From Dillenia suffruticosa (Eukaryota > Streptophyta > Magnoliopsida > Dilleniales > Dilleniaceae): DNA of 64,000 bases. Numbering within the stretch: the first letter of the stretch is position 1; the number at the start of each line of letters is the position of its first letter. The notes under the pieces are model-generated. The model had not been told where the DNA came from and ran no database searches. It saw only the letters and a program-made list of their open reading frames with translations. This document shows, in pieces, positions 11,650-22,300 of the stretch. The stretch lies in NCBI GenBank assembly GCA_033439265.1, contig JAVTVX010000015.1, positions 23,613,947-23,677,946 on the forward strand. Reading direction: 5' to 3'. The position numbers and the translations under genes are program-made.

Positions 11650-12115
11650 ACCATGCAGAAGACTGCTCCATTAAAGATGGTTTTCTTTGCTTGGGAAGCA
11701 GGTTGGGCAAGAACCCTGACCCAAGACAATTGGCAAAGGAGAGGTGTGACTTTGGTCATCAGATGTGTCTTATGTGAAAGAGAGCCAGAATCAGTGGATC
11801 ACTTACTCCTTCATTGTCTGCAGACATGAGTGGTGTGAGAGAAGGTGTTTATGTTGCTTCATTTATGTGGGGTGACCTCTAAGTCCATGCAAAGTGAGTT
11901 GTGGGCTTGGAGAGGTTTGAAGGAGAGTCTGTAGGTTGCTTGATCCATCATAAATATACATATATTATAGTTTGCTCCCTCTATTGATATTTTGGTTATG
12001 GTTTGCTCCCTCTAGCCATTTTTTGGTTTGTTTGCAGGAACACAATAGGGAAACTTTTGAGGGAGTTGAGAACTTGGATTTTTTAGTGAATAGTTTATGG
12101 AACACTGTGGTTTTG
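11650..12115 (+). mobile_element. L1-type LINE fragment (zf-RVT zinc-binding domain)
   Basis: Plus-strand translation gives KMVFFAWEAGWARTLTQDNW then a C-x2-C...H-x3-H-C pattern (RCVLCEREPESVDHLLLHC), the reverse-transcriptase-associated zinc-binding domain at the C end of plant L1 ORF2. Further on, near 12030, NRETFEGVENLDFLVNSLW matches the usual end of these proteins after a stop and an indel. It lies in the acyltransferase leader intron, antisense to that gene. Only about 450 bp remain, a 5'-truncated dead copy. Confidence 0.75.
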
Positions 12116-12959
12116 GTTCTCTGCTAAGTCCTTTCAGATTGATTTTCTTTATGTGTAGCTTTAGCCCAATGCACCTCTTTGGTGGAGGTTGTTAAAATGG
12201 AGATTCTATGTTGACTCGTAGGGAGGGTTTTGAAAATCAAATCACAGAATTGTAAGATTTTACCTCCAAAGATAAAGTATAGATCAAAATTTAAAATATA
12301 TACAAATGAGGATAACAAACATCAAAAGAAAAAGAAAAAGAATAGTTCATCAGTTGATTCATTGGACTTTTAACATAAACAAGCCTACCATTTTATTTTT
12401 GGACTTGTTGGGGGCTAAATGATGCCTCAACCTATGAACAGAACCTTATTTTGTAGTGGGAATCTCTATATCATGCATCCAACCTAATAGACTTGCTGGG
12501 GGTAAATGAAGCAGAGGGTTGACTTATTCACAAAAAAATCCACAATCAGCATACCCCAAGTTTAGATCATAAATTCAAATTCAGCAACACATCGAAACTG
12601 AAAAGAGAGAGTGAGAGAGAGTCCCTAAGTCAGTAAGTAGGGGGTTTTAATCAAGAACAATCCAAACCCTAAAAACAGATGTGGGGTTTTGATCAATCAA
12701 GCATCCAAGTCTCAGAAGTTGTTGGAAACCGTAGAATACAAGATGAGGAAGAAAGAAAAACTTACAAGAAGAGAAACCCCTCTTCTCTTGACCCTCCCCC
12801 TTCATTCCGCCTATCCTTTTCTCTCAATCCAACAGCACCAACTCCTATTCACTTTCCGTCTTTGGGAGGGAATTCGAAGCCCTCACATCCGGGTGGGCCT
12901 GGGCCTAACTTGGTGCGGGCTGCTCTAACAAGCCCAAAATACAAAGTACATTTTGGAGC

Positions 12960-12960
12960 G

Positions 12961-13009
<49 letters not shown>

Positions 13010-13090
13010 GTTATTCCTTTCCTCGTTTATTAGAAAGTGGGATGATTGTGATGCGAGTGTAATTCAACATTTTCGAAGAGAAAGAATCAA
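12960..13090. promoter_or_regulatory. Presumed bidirectional promoter
   Basis: The two host genes are transcribed away from this interval. The facing leader exon of the acyltransferase is predicted to begin near 12960, leaving little more than 100 bp between transcripts. The interval is mainly the CT repeat and a short T/A-rich leader; no clear TATA box is seen on either strand. Placement follows from gene layout, not mapped starts. Confidence 0.45.
12963..13002. repeat. (CT)20 microsatellite in the shared promoter
   Basis: Twenty uninterrupted CT units 88 bp upstream of the thioredoxin-gene ATG and near the presumed start of the opposite gene. CT-rich tracts are common in plant core promoters and 5' leaders. 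Confidence 0.95.
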
Positions 13091-13316
13091 ATGGGGAAAA
13101 TGAAGGAGTTTGTGTCTGCGATTGCAGTTTGTCTTGTGATTCTGCTGTCACTGTCAGGGCTAGGCTTAGGGTTAGGGTTGGGGCTATCGAGTGCAGCAGC
13201 AAATAGTGAGTCTTCTGATGAACTGAAGACATGGCAATGGCAGATGCTTACCAAGTTAAATTTTTCTTCAGAGATTCGTCTTCACCGCCGTATCCTTCTC
13301 ATCCTCACTCTTCCCT
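13091..13316 (+). CDS. Thioredoxin/DUF179 gene exon 1 (signal peptide)
   Basis: It starts at the first ATG (GAATCAAATGGGG) and encodes the signal peptide and the start of the first thioredoxin-like module. The donor is CCCT|GTAAGA, phase 1. The [10 protein letters not shown] stretch is encoded by TTAGGG-like hexamers. Confidence 0.85.
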
Positions 13317-16300
13317 GTAAGAATCTTTACATTCATCCCTCACCCACACACAAATCAGTGGCTGCTTTTCTTTTACATCAAAAGTGATTTCTTTTGTTGC
13401 CTCTGAAAAGAAATTGTGATTGACCACAAAGCCTTCACTGTTAGACTAGAGAATTGATGAAACTAGAGAATTGATGAATTCCCACGTTGCTTTCTGGCTT
13501 GTTTAAAGGGTAGTAGGAGTTTGCCCTTGTCAAAGATACTAGTGAAGATAGTAGCACTCCTGTGGTAATCAATAACAGCTCATCAAATTGTTTCTGCATC
13601 CCCAAAAGGCACAAACTAGCTACTGATCCAATAGGGGTAGCCTCGGACTATCATGTCTTCACTCTTAAGCCTAAATTCTCTATGCCATATAGATCATTGG
13701 CCTTCAGGTGGCTTGTATAAAGGCAAAGTCAAACTGCTTATTTTCCCCCTTTTTTGTTTTGAAACTATGATGCACAAAAGAAACTGAAAGATTACACATG
13801 TTAAACCATACAATGCAATCATAGGCAATACACCACAAAGCTTGGAGTTTTAACAGAAGTGTATCCATGCAAGATGGACTGGGAGACCTCACCAAATTTC
13901 GAAAGTTGAAATTTAGAAATTTGGACATTTTGTACAAGTCCCTATTCAACAAATTCAAAACTAGCTTCATTCCAATCATGATCAGGTACTTAAACAACCA
14001 GAACCACTCAGTAATCTTGGCAACGATGACTATTCATTAGGCTAACAATTGTGAGTCCAATACTTAACAATTAGTCCTCAAACCAAACACCAAACAACTT
14101 CAAACAAAACACAAGTGCACTAGGCTACACAAATATTAAACATAGTGCCCCCAAACTTGGTATCCAAAATGTTTGTTCAAGATTACTTGTTGCTACTTGT
14201 AGTGCTCATCAACTTGTTTTTGACATATAGGGAGTGGTGAGTCTCGTACCCTCATGAAAGAATTAGCTCATCATGTTTCTCAAAAGGGATCAAGATACAG
14301 ATCCTTGAAGCTGATGTTCATATACAAAAACAAAGAGAAGATGTTAGCAGATGCCCTTGGTGCCACAGATGGTATAACAATTGTATACTACCAAGATTCT
14401 TTGTCATACAAGTACCGAGGACGACTCCGAGCACAAAATATATTGGCTTCCATTTCAGCTATTTCATCAGTTTCACCCAAGGATCTTCCTCTTAGAAGGC
14501 TTAACTCACCAGAGGACGTGAAACTATTCCTTGAATCAGCGGACAAAGTTGTTCTACTCTTGGAATTTTGTGGTTGGGCTCCTACAATGCTGGCCAAATT
14601 GGAAGAAGATGCAACTGCATATGGTTTTAATATACAAGCTAGTGCAAAAGGTAGTAAGTTACACTGGGAGTAATCCTTTGTTTTGCACCTTAGATATTAA
14701 TATTTACTTTTTCTTTTGTCCTGAGGTACATTGGAATTCCATTGGTTTATATATGCTGTTAAATGACAGACGTTAATGGTAATGCATCTAGTTGTCATCT
14801 GTTACTATTTCTGTAATTGATCTATATGTTACTCATGACATGCAATGTAGATACATACGAGGACCCAAGAACCTGCAGTTCCTATGACTTGCATCTAAGT
14901 TGATGGGGAGGTCTCTACCTTGAGAATTAGAGTAGGTTTCATAAGGAGCATTACATGGACAAGTGAGCTGGAGACAGTAGGTTGACCAAATAGTCTCAAT
15001 GTAAATATTCTGTGTCTGGAGAGGAAGTTCAATGTAAAAAGGCTATGGGTCTCCCATTTTGTAAGAGGACCGCTCCTACTCCCTTCCCTGAAGCATCACA
15101 CTCAATTGTGAATAATTGAGTGAAATCCGGCATTGCCAATACCGAGGCATGAGTCATCGCGGATTGTAATGCTTTAAAAGCTTGGTTAGCTTCCATGGAC
15201 CACACAAACTTAAGCTGTCATTCTTTCCTTAGTAAATCCGTGAGAGGCTTAGCTATCTTCCCATAGTCACGAATAAACTGTCTATAGTAGCCGGTTAAAC
15301 CCAAGAATCCACAAATTTCTTTTGTGGAGTGGGGAATTGACCACTTTAGAATGCAAGCTATGTTTCTCGAATCCACTTTTACTCCATCCGAAGAGATTAC
15401 ATGGTCCAAATATTCATTGTCCCGCTTGCCAAATTAACACTTCTTCTTGTTGGCCACCAAAGAATTCGCGGCTAAGGTTCGTAGGGCGGCCTCCAAGTGT
15501 CTCAAATGTTCCTCCCAAGTGTGACTATAGACAAGAATATCATCGAAAAAGACCAAGATGAACTTCCGGAGGTAGGGTCGGAACACATCATTCATGGTTG
15601 CTTGAAAGGTGGCAGGAGCATTCATAAGCCCAAAGGGCATCACAATAAACTCATAATGGCCCGAATATGTCCGAAAGGTTGTCTTAGGGATGTTGGATTC
15701 AGTGACTCGAATTTGATGGTATTCGGATCGCAAGTCTAGTTTGGGGAAGTATCGGGCACCATGTAGTTTGTCAAGTAGCTCATAAACCACGGAATTGGAT
15801 ATTTGTCCGGTACAGTGGTCTTGTTCAGTTCCCTATAGTCTACATAAAAGCGCCAACTACCATCCTTCTTGCGGACCAGAAGCACTGGACTAGAGAAGGG
15901 GCTGGAGCTTGGTCGAATGATCCCTGCAGTTAGCATATCCACCACCAGCCTCTCAATCTCATTTTGCTGCTCATAGCTGTAGCGGTAGGGTCTGATACTA
16001 ACAGGACCACATTCTGGTTGGAAGGGAATTTGGTGATCTGTTGTGCGGCAAGGCAGAAGCTGAGTGTCTTCCATGAATACCACAGCAAAATTTGAGAGAA
16101 GGGACTGTAGAGGTTCTTGCCGGTCACAGGACAGTGACTTATCCGTGGAGTTCTGCTCACTGTCTTCTATGTTGGCCTCCCATAACCATACACCAAACTC
16201 CACTTCAGTAAGTTTTTTTAAAGCAACTAAGGAAGAAGAGGTTCGGATCAGAGCTGGGTCACCAACCAAGCACACATTCTGACCTTGCCACAAGAACTTC

Positions 16301-19300
16301 ATCGACATTGTCTGCCAGTTCACTCTTACTTCAACTAAGGTCCCCAACCATGATACTCCCAAAATGACATCAACACCTCCTAGGGGAAACAAGAAACAGT
16401 CGATTGCAATTGTGATACTCCCTATTTCTATCTGAACAGTGGAGCATACCCCTAAGGAAGCTAACCTTCTCCCATCACCAAGCCATACCCAAAAAGGGTA
16501 TGTGGTGTTCACCCTTTAACCCATTTGTTTAGCCGTAGATTCAGCGATAAAGTTATGACTGGCTCCACTATCTACCATGATTAGTAATTGTTCCTTCCCA
16601 ATGGACCCCATAAGTTTCATGGTTTTAGGATGAGAAATACCTTCTACGGAGAACATGGGAAGCTCCATCGTGGCTAGCGAAATGTCCGATTGTTGCACCA
16701 ATTCCTTTGCAGTGGCGCCTTCGCTCGAAGCTTCCTCAGTCGAAAGACCCTCATCCTCGCCTATAATGATCGTCCACAAACTCTTGTCGGGGCAATTATG
16801 GAGAGGATGGTATGGTTGTCGGCACTTGAAACGCAACCTTTGGAGTGGAGGTCCATAATTTCCTGATGGGTCAATTGACGGAAGCCGTGGTTGGGAGTTG
16901 CATGTTGTTGCAGAGGAGGGAGGAGTGAAGATGATCGTTGAGTTTGAAGAGTGTTTGGGTTTAGGGCCGTGTTAAAAGAGAAATGGTTCTGGGTTGTGGT
17001 TTTCTAGTGGAAGTGGGTGTCGGATCCTCCAGGGGTTGGGTTGGACCCGCTTCACTTTCGTGACCCGGCTGAGAAGTGGGCCCCATCGTCCTTACCCGGT
17101 AGTAGCCCCGTTATAAAGTAGCCATTCTCTCTTTCGATTTCCCGAGCAATCTTCATTGTCTGGAAGAGCGAGAGAGCTTCGTTGGAGCGAATTCAAACTC
17201 GTATCTCGTCCTTGAGACCATTAAGGAAGAGACCCAAAAGGATCGAAGAGTTCAGCCCCTTGATGAGTGCAGCCCTAGCGACGAATTCATCGATGTAAGC
17301 ATCGACCGTCCCCGATTGTTTTGTTGATGCCAGTGCTTCAAAAGGGTTCGCTGATAGGCCTCCCCCGAACTGATCAAAGAGTTCGGTTGTGAGATCGCAC
17401 CAAGAAATCGAGGGTTTCTACGCCAACATCCATTATACCCAATGAAGTGCAAAGCTATCCATGGAGAGCATGGCGACAGTGACTTTCAAATCATCCACAA
17501 CGTGATTAATGGCGAAAAATTGCTCTGCTCGTGCGACCCAAGCCGCGGGATCATGGCCATCGAAGCAAGGGTGATCCAGTTGTCGCAGCACGAAAGGTAC
17601 GTCTTCTTGAGATGGGTATCTGGGATGTGGGTGACTGTGGTTGTGGTGACTAAAACGGGAATGGACCCGATCTTGAGAGAAGGGCTTCCCAGAACGCCAT
17701 GGAGTGTGGAGGCAGAGGAACCAGCCTCCTCTCGACCATCATTTTTTTGTCGTAGCAGTGCTGTCACCAAATCTTTCAAAGAGTCAAGTTTGTCCACCTA
17801 ATGCGATGGATATTCATCTCCTCGACTATTGTCGAGACACTCTTCCCCAGATCCACAAGGTTTTTTTCAATGGATTCGAGTTTGGCGTCCATTCTGGTGT
17901 TGGTCATGGGGGAAGGGAAGAGGTTGTTTTGGGAAAATCACTAAGAGGGAGGGGTGGGGAAGAGAAGGGTAGGTCAGACCAAATTGTTAAGAAGACCGAC
18001 AAAGAAAGGCTAGATAATTGGAAGTTCAGTAGCTTCCTTCCATTGATAATATGAAGATAGAATTATAGCCAAAGAAAAGAAGAAAGAAACACTCAGTCTG
18101 CTACGGAGTAGCAAGACTGCCCGAGACTCATAAACTGAAATAATTCATCTCTACCTTCCTCTTTTCATTCTCTTCTATTTATAGCCTAATTTTACCTCTC
18201 ATATTCTCTCATAACTGCTCAAGAATCTCAACAACAAACTGTTATGCTCCAATACCATGCCTTCTGCACTGATATACCTTCAGTCCTTTAGGTTCCGCCA
18301 CCTCATCTGCTTGTTCAGCAGCTACCTCATCTGCCAAGTGTTCCTTTGATGCCACTTCATTACCCGGCCGGACATCTTCAGATTCTCTCATAACACAAGC
18401 ACCCCTTTAACATTTTGATTTCTCTCTCCTCCAATAATCATTTTTAATTAAATTTGACCTCTGGACTCAATTCCATATCTGATCTTTAAATTTGCTTACA
18501 AATTAATTGGGATTTCACAACTCATACTGGCCCAGAATTTTCATGAATGAAGCTCTGTTAGAAATTTTTGATAGAAAATATTTATGCAGGTGTAATGCAT
18601 AAGAACCTCCAATTGGCCTTGTTATCGTCTGTACTTGTCCTTCCTAATAAATTTGTTTTACTGCAAGATAAGTTATCCTTCCTTGGAAGGATTAAATTTG
18701 GATGTCCAATAGAAAAAAAATATTCTTTGCACTGACAGCATAAGAAGCTCAGTTCTAGTTGGCTTATGCTTTCTTCCTGAATTCCTAAACCTAATCCTCA
18801 TTATTATGTTATCTAGTAAGTTATCTGAACTTTGTTCCAGCAATATCATGTACCAAAATGTGTCCATAATTTGCCTATTATCATGGACATTTTTTACTCC
18901 TCACATATGGCCTTGTAACCCAAGAAACAGCTCGTTTAGAAAATTGGCTTATGCTTTGTTCCTGAATTCCAAACCTAATCCTTAATATTATTTTTTTTTG
19001 GTGATATAATCCTTAATATTATGTTATTTAGTAAATTGTATGAAACTTTGTTCCAGCAACAGCACATGAATCTTATACTTTGTTGCTGAATTTCTAAACC
19101 TAATCCTTATTTTTATGTTATTTAGAAAATTATGTGAACTTTGTTCCAGTGACATCTTGTAACAAATTTTGTCCCTAATTTGCTTATTATCGCCGACATT
19201 CCTTCTTCATATATGGCCTTGTAACTTAAGAAATGGGTGGTATAGTAAATTGTCTCCTCAGTGTCAACACTACTTTTTGTTCCTATTTGAGACCAGTTAC

Positions 19301-22300
19301 TCTTGTTTATATATACCAGGAAGTTGAGATGAGGCCAACCTTTATGTTGATTCCTGGGGGTTGTTATATAATGGGGCACATGGTGTTGCATGCTAGTATT
19401 ATTACAGAGTAATTCTTATAAGTGCCTTCTTTTGCAGGAGGTTTCTTCAGGCAAGAATCTACTCAAGAGACTAATCAAACAATTAAGTCCAGGACCAACA
19501 AAATTGAGAAGGTGGCTGGTACTTTCCTAACACATTGAAATGTGGTTAATTGGAAGTGGGGACCACCTCTTATAGATTCTAATTGCATTTTTCTTTCATT
19601 CCTTCCATATAGCGGATGACACAGAATGAGAGGCTACAGTGTGGGGTTGAACATGGGTTTGGTGGAGTCCCTTGGCTTAAGGAATTTAGCGCACCAAATG
19701 AGAGTGCTGTTCTTGAGGACCACCATGGGGCGCCGGATTCTGGGCTTTCCTGTAGTGATCAACAGTTTCTGCATTTTGAGTCTTTCTTCTCCAAGTTCAT
19801 TGCAGATGCAAGAGAGTACTACCTTCCTCTCGAAAGGCAAAGATTTGCTCTTGTGTCCGATAGATCTTTGCTACCCTCTCTGGGTGTTGAAAGTTCTAGT
19901 TCATGGTCAATAATGCTTTACTTTGCTGGATGTCCTATCTGTTCAAAGGTGTTCGAAGAACCTGAAGACATGAGAAGGCTTCTGCAGCTGCATAGTCCAC
20001 TAATTACAGAGGTATACTTTTTCTTCGGACAGCACTTTATGTTTCTCTGAGCTAGGTCCTTGTTTGAGATATATGTTGTTTGGCATCATATATTAGATTT
20101 TTTGCAAAATTTTAGCACCGCTGTAGTCAGACAGAGGGTTGGTGCTGGTATATTGGTGTGCCAATATAAAGTTGGCTAATGACTTGTGTATACATCCAAG
20201 ATATGCTACACATGGGATTCGTGCCCTCTCCTTTCGGTGGGAGTGGGGGCATGGTTGACTGATTACTAATACACATATACAAAACCTCCATTTATCTTGC
20301 ACCAGGCAAAATATTAAATTTGTGAATCGCATGGTATTTGAATTCAGATGATCCTTAACTATGCCTATGCTAATCTTATAATGAGCATGAATTTATATTA
20401 ATTTGCTGAACCGTAACAAATGCATCATGGTGTCATCCATATTTGGGTTGTAATATCACCTTCAAAGTAGATAAAAAAAAGTGTATGAGATGGTGCTGGA
20501 ACAATGAGAAAGGGTCAAGCGAATGAGACCAGAACACTGATTTAGCTCCCTCTCTGTTTCTCTGCCTTGGTTTGCTTTATTTGTTGTTCTGTTTTGTTTT
20601 TTAGTTCTTGAGAGAAAACTTATCCTCTTTTGATGTCTTATACATTCTTCAAATTTGAATGTAATCTTGGTTGAGATCAAAAGAATCTCCAAAAAAGGGG
20701 CAGGGGGAGTGTGAATAGACAACATAGAGAGGGAGAGAGGAACTGAATGAACAGAGAGAATAGAATGGGTAGAGTGGGAATAGAGACTGAGATAGGCCTT
20801 AATGAAGAAATGGTTCAATTCTTTTTTCCCCTCCATTCTTTTCCCTTAGGGTTTCTCAACTCTTTCAAACAAGGTCATCAGAAATGCATGAACTTCTTTT
20901 GTCTCAATTTCATTTATTTTATTTTTGCCTCTCCTAGCTCTTATTCTAAGGATTTTCTTTTTCATTTCTTGATAGCTTTGCTTTAAATTCTTTGTAGCTT
21001 GTAGGTGACGTAAATGGATTGGACCAGGCTATACCTGCAGATAGGCCGTCTGTAGTTCTCTTTGTAGATAGATCCTCTGAATCAGCAAAAATTAGAAGGA
21101 GGAGTGAGGAAGCTCTTCAGGCTTTTCAAGAATTAGCTTTGCACACTCAGATAGCTGGACAAAAGAACAGAAGCCAAGAGATATTCTCTGTTCACGATTA
21201 TGGAATTCCGGAGAGTAAATCTGGTCATGCCAGGACTGTAGTCCAGAAAATACCTCGTAAAGATAAGGTATCGATTATGATAATCAATGAGGATGGACCT
21301 GTTGCATTAGATAATATGGCTGCAGATTTAAAAGGTAGCTCCTTGAAAGAGGTTTTGGCACATTTGCTTGAACAGAAAAATGAAGCCAAATTAAGCTTGC
21401 TTGCTAAGGAGGCAGGGTTCCAACTTCTATCTCAGGATTTTGATGTAGCCAATACCTTAGCATCATGGCCAGAAGTTCCATCAAATAAAGTTTCAATGGA
21501 TCTGCCCGTGGAAGGCACTATTGGAAGTACTGATGATTTTGACAAGGTTGAGTTACTTGAAACCGGAAAGCTATTGACTGTAAAGCAGAAGAAAAATTTT
21601 GATTCTGATGATGCCAAATATGCTTCAGATGACAGGACGATAATCACTACCTCTACATCAAGCACACAATCAATGTCCATGGAACATGATAAGTCTCATA
21701 AGGATGACAAAATTGATGTGCTTGAAGATGTGAATGTGGAAGAAAATGTTTCTGTGGTGGCAGACAATCTGGACGACCAACAACATCATTTCCCTGTTTT
21801 TCAGGGTTCCTTTTACTTTTCTGACGGTGGCTATCTGCTACTAAAAGCTCTCTCTGCTAGTTCAAAGATTCCAAATATGATAATAATTGACCCCACTTCG
21901 CAACGACAGTATGTGTTTCCAGAAAAGATGGTTCTCAACTATTCTTCTCAAGCTGATTTTCTTTATGGCTTTGTTAATGGAAGTATTCCTCCGTATCAGC
22001 GATCTGTATCTGTAGTTCAAAGCCCAAGAGAACCTGTGCACCCTCCATTTGTGAATTTAGATTTTCATGAGGCTGATGGCATTCCTCGTGTCTCAAGTAG
22101 TACCTTTTCTGAGTTGGTCCTCGGCTATAATGATACTGACTATGATGCTCAGAAGGTTGGTCATCATTGGCAGAAAGACATACTGGTCCTCTTCACCACT
22201 AATTGGTGTGGATTTTGCCAGAGAATGGAACTGGTAGTACGTGAAGTGTTCCGGGCCTTCAAAGGCTATGCAAACTTATTACGGAGAGGATCTAGGGAAC

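Larger units (their letters stand above)
10902..12960 (-). other. Acyltransferase 5' leader: predicted leader exon, leader intron and short uORF
   Basis: On the minus strand a strong donor (TTCTT|GTAAGTTTTT, exon edge 12766) pairs with an acceptor (TTTCAG|GAAGAG, exon edge 10925). This predicts a leader exon of roughly 12766-12960 and a 1.84-kb leader intron. The spliced leader holds a five-codon uORF at 10901-10918 (M-L-Y-H-P-stop) whose TAA shares its last A with the main ATG (TAATG). The transcription start was not observed; the exon's outer limit is a guess from the facing gene and the CT repeat. Confidence 0.5.
15035..18412 (-). mobile_element. Ty3/gypsy (chromovirus-like) LTR retrotransposon, 5' half only
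   Basis: Read on the minus strand: a 428-bp LTR (17985-18412), gag, protease and reverse transcriptase, then the first residues of RNase H ([11 protein letters not shown], about 15060-15110), where it stops. Integrase and the 3' LTR are absent, so the element lost its 3' half by deletion or recombination. It lies in intron 2, opposite to the host gene. Frame breaks separate the domains. The RT words [12 protein letters not shown] and FFDDILVYS are typical of plant chromoviruses. Confidence 0.88.

Noticed and set aside
12679..13062. A 127-codon plus-strand open frame before the thioredoxin gene
   Set aside because: It runs through the CT repeat (Leu-Ser repeats) and the opposite gene's leader, with no similarity.
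13150..13190. Interstitial telomere repeat
   Set aside because: Only about two degenerate hexamers, not the plant TTTAGGG heptamer, and inside a coding exon.
20462..20836. 124-codon minus-strand frame in intron 4
   Set aside because: Low-complexity Ser/Leu-rich translation of AG-rich DNA inside a well-supported intron.
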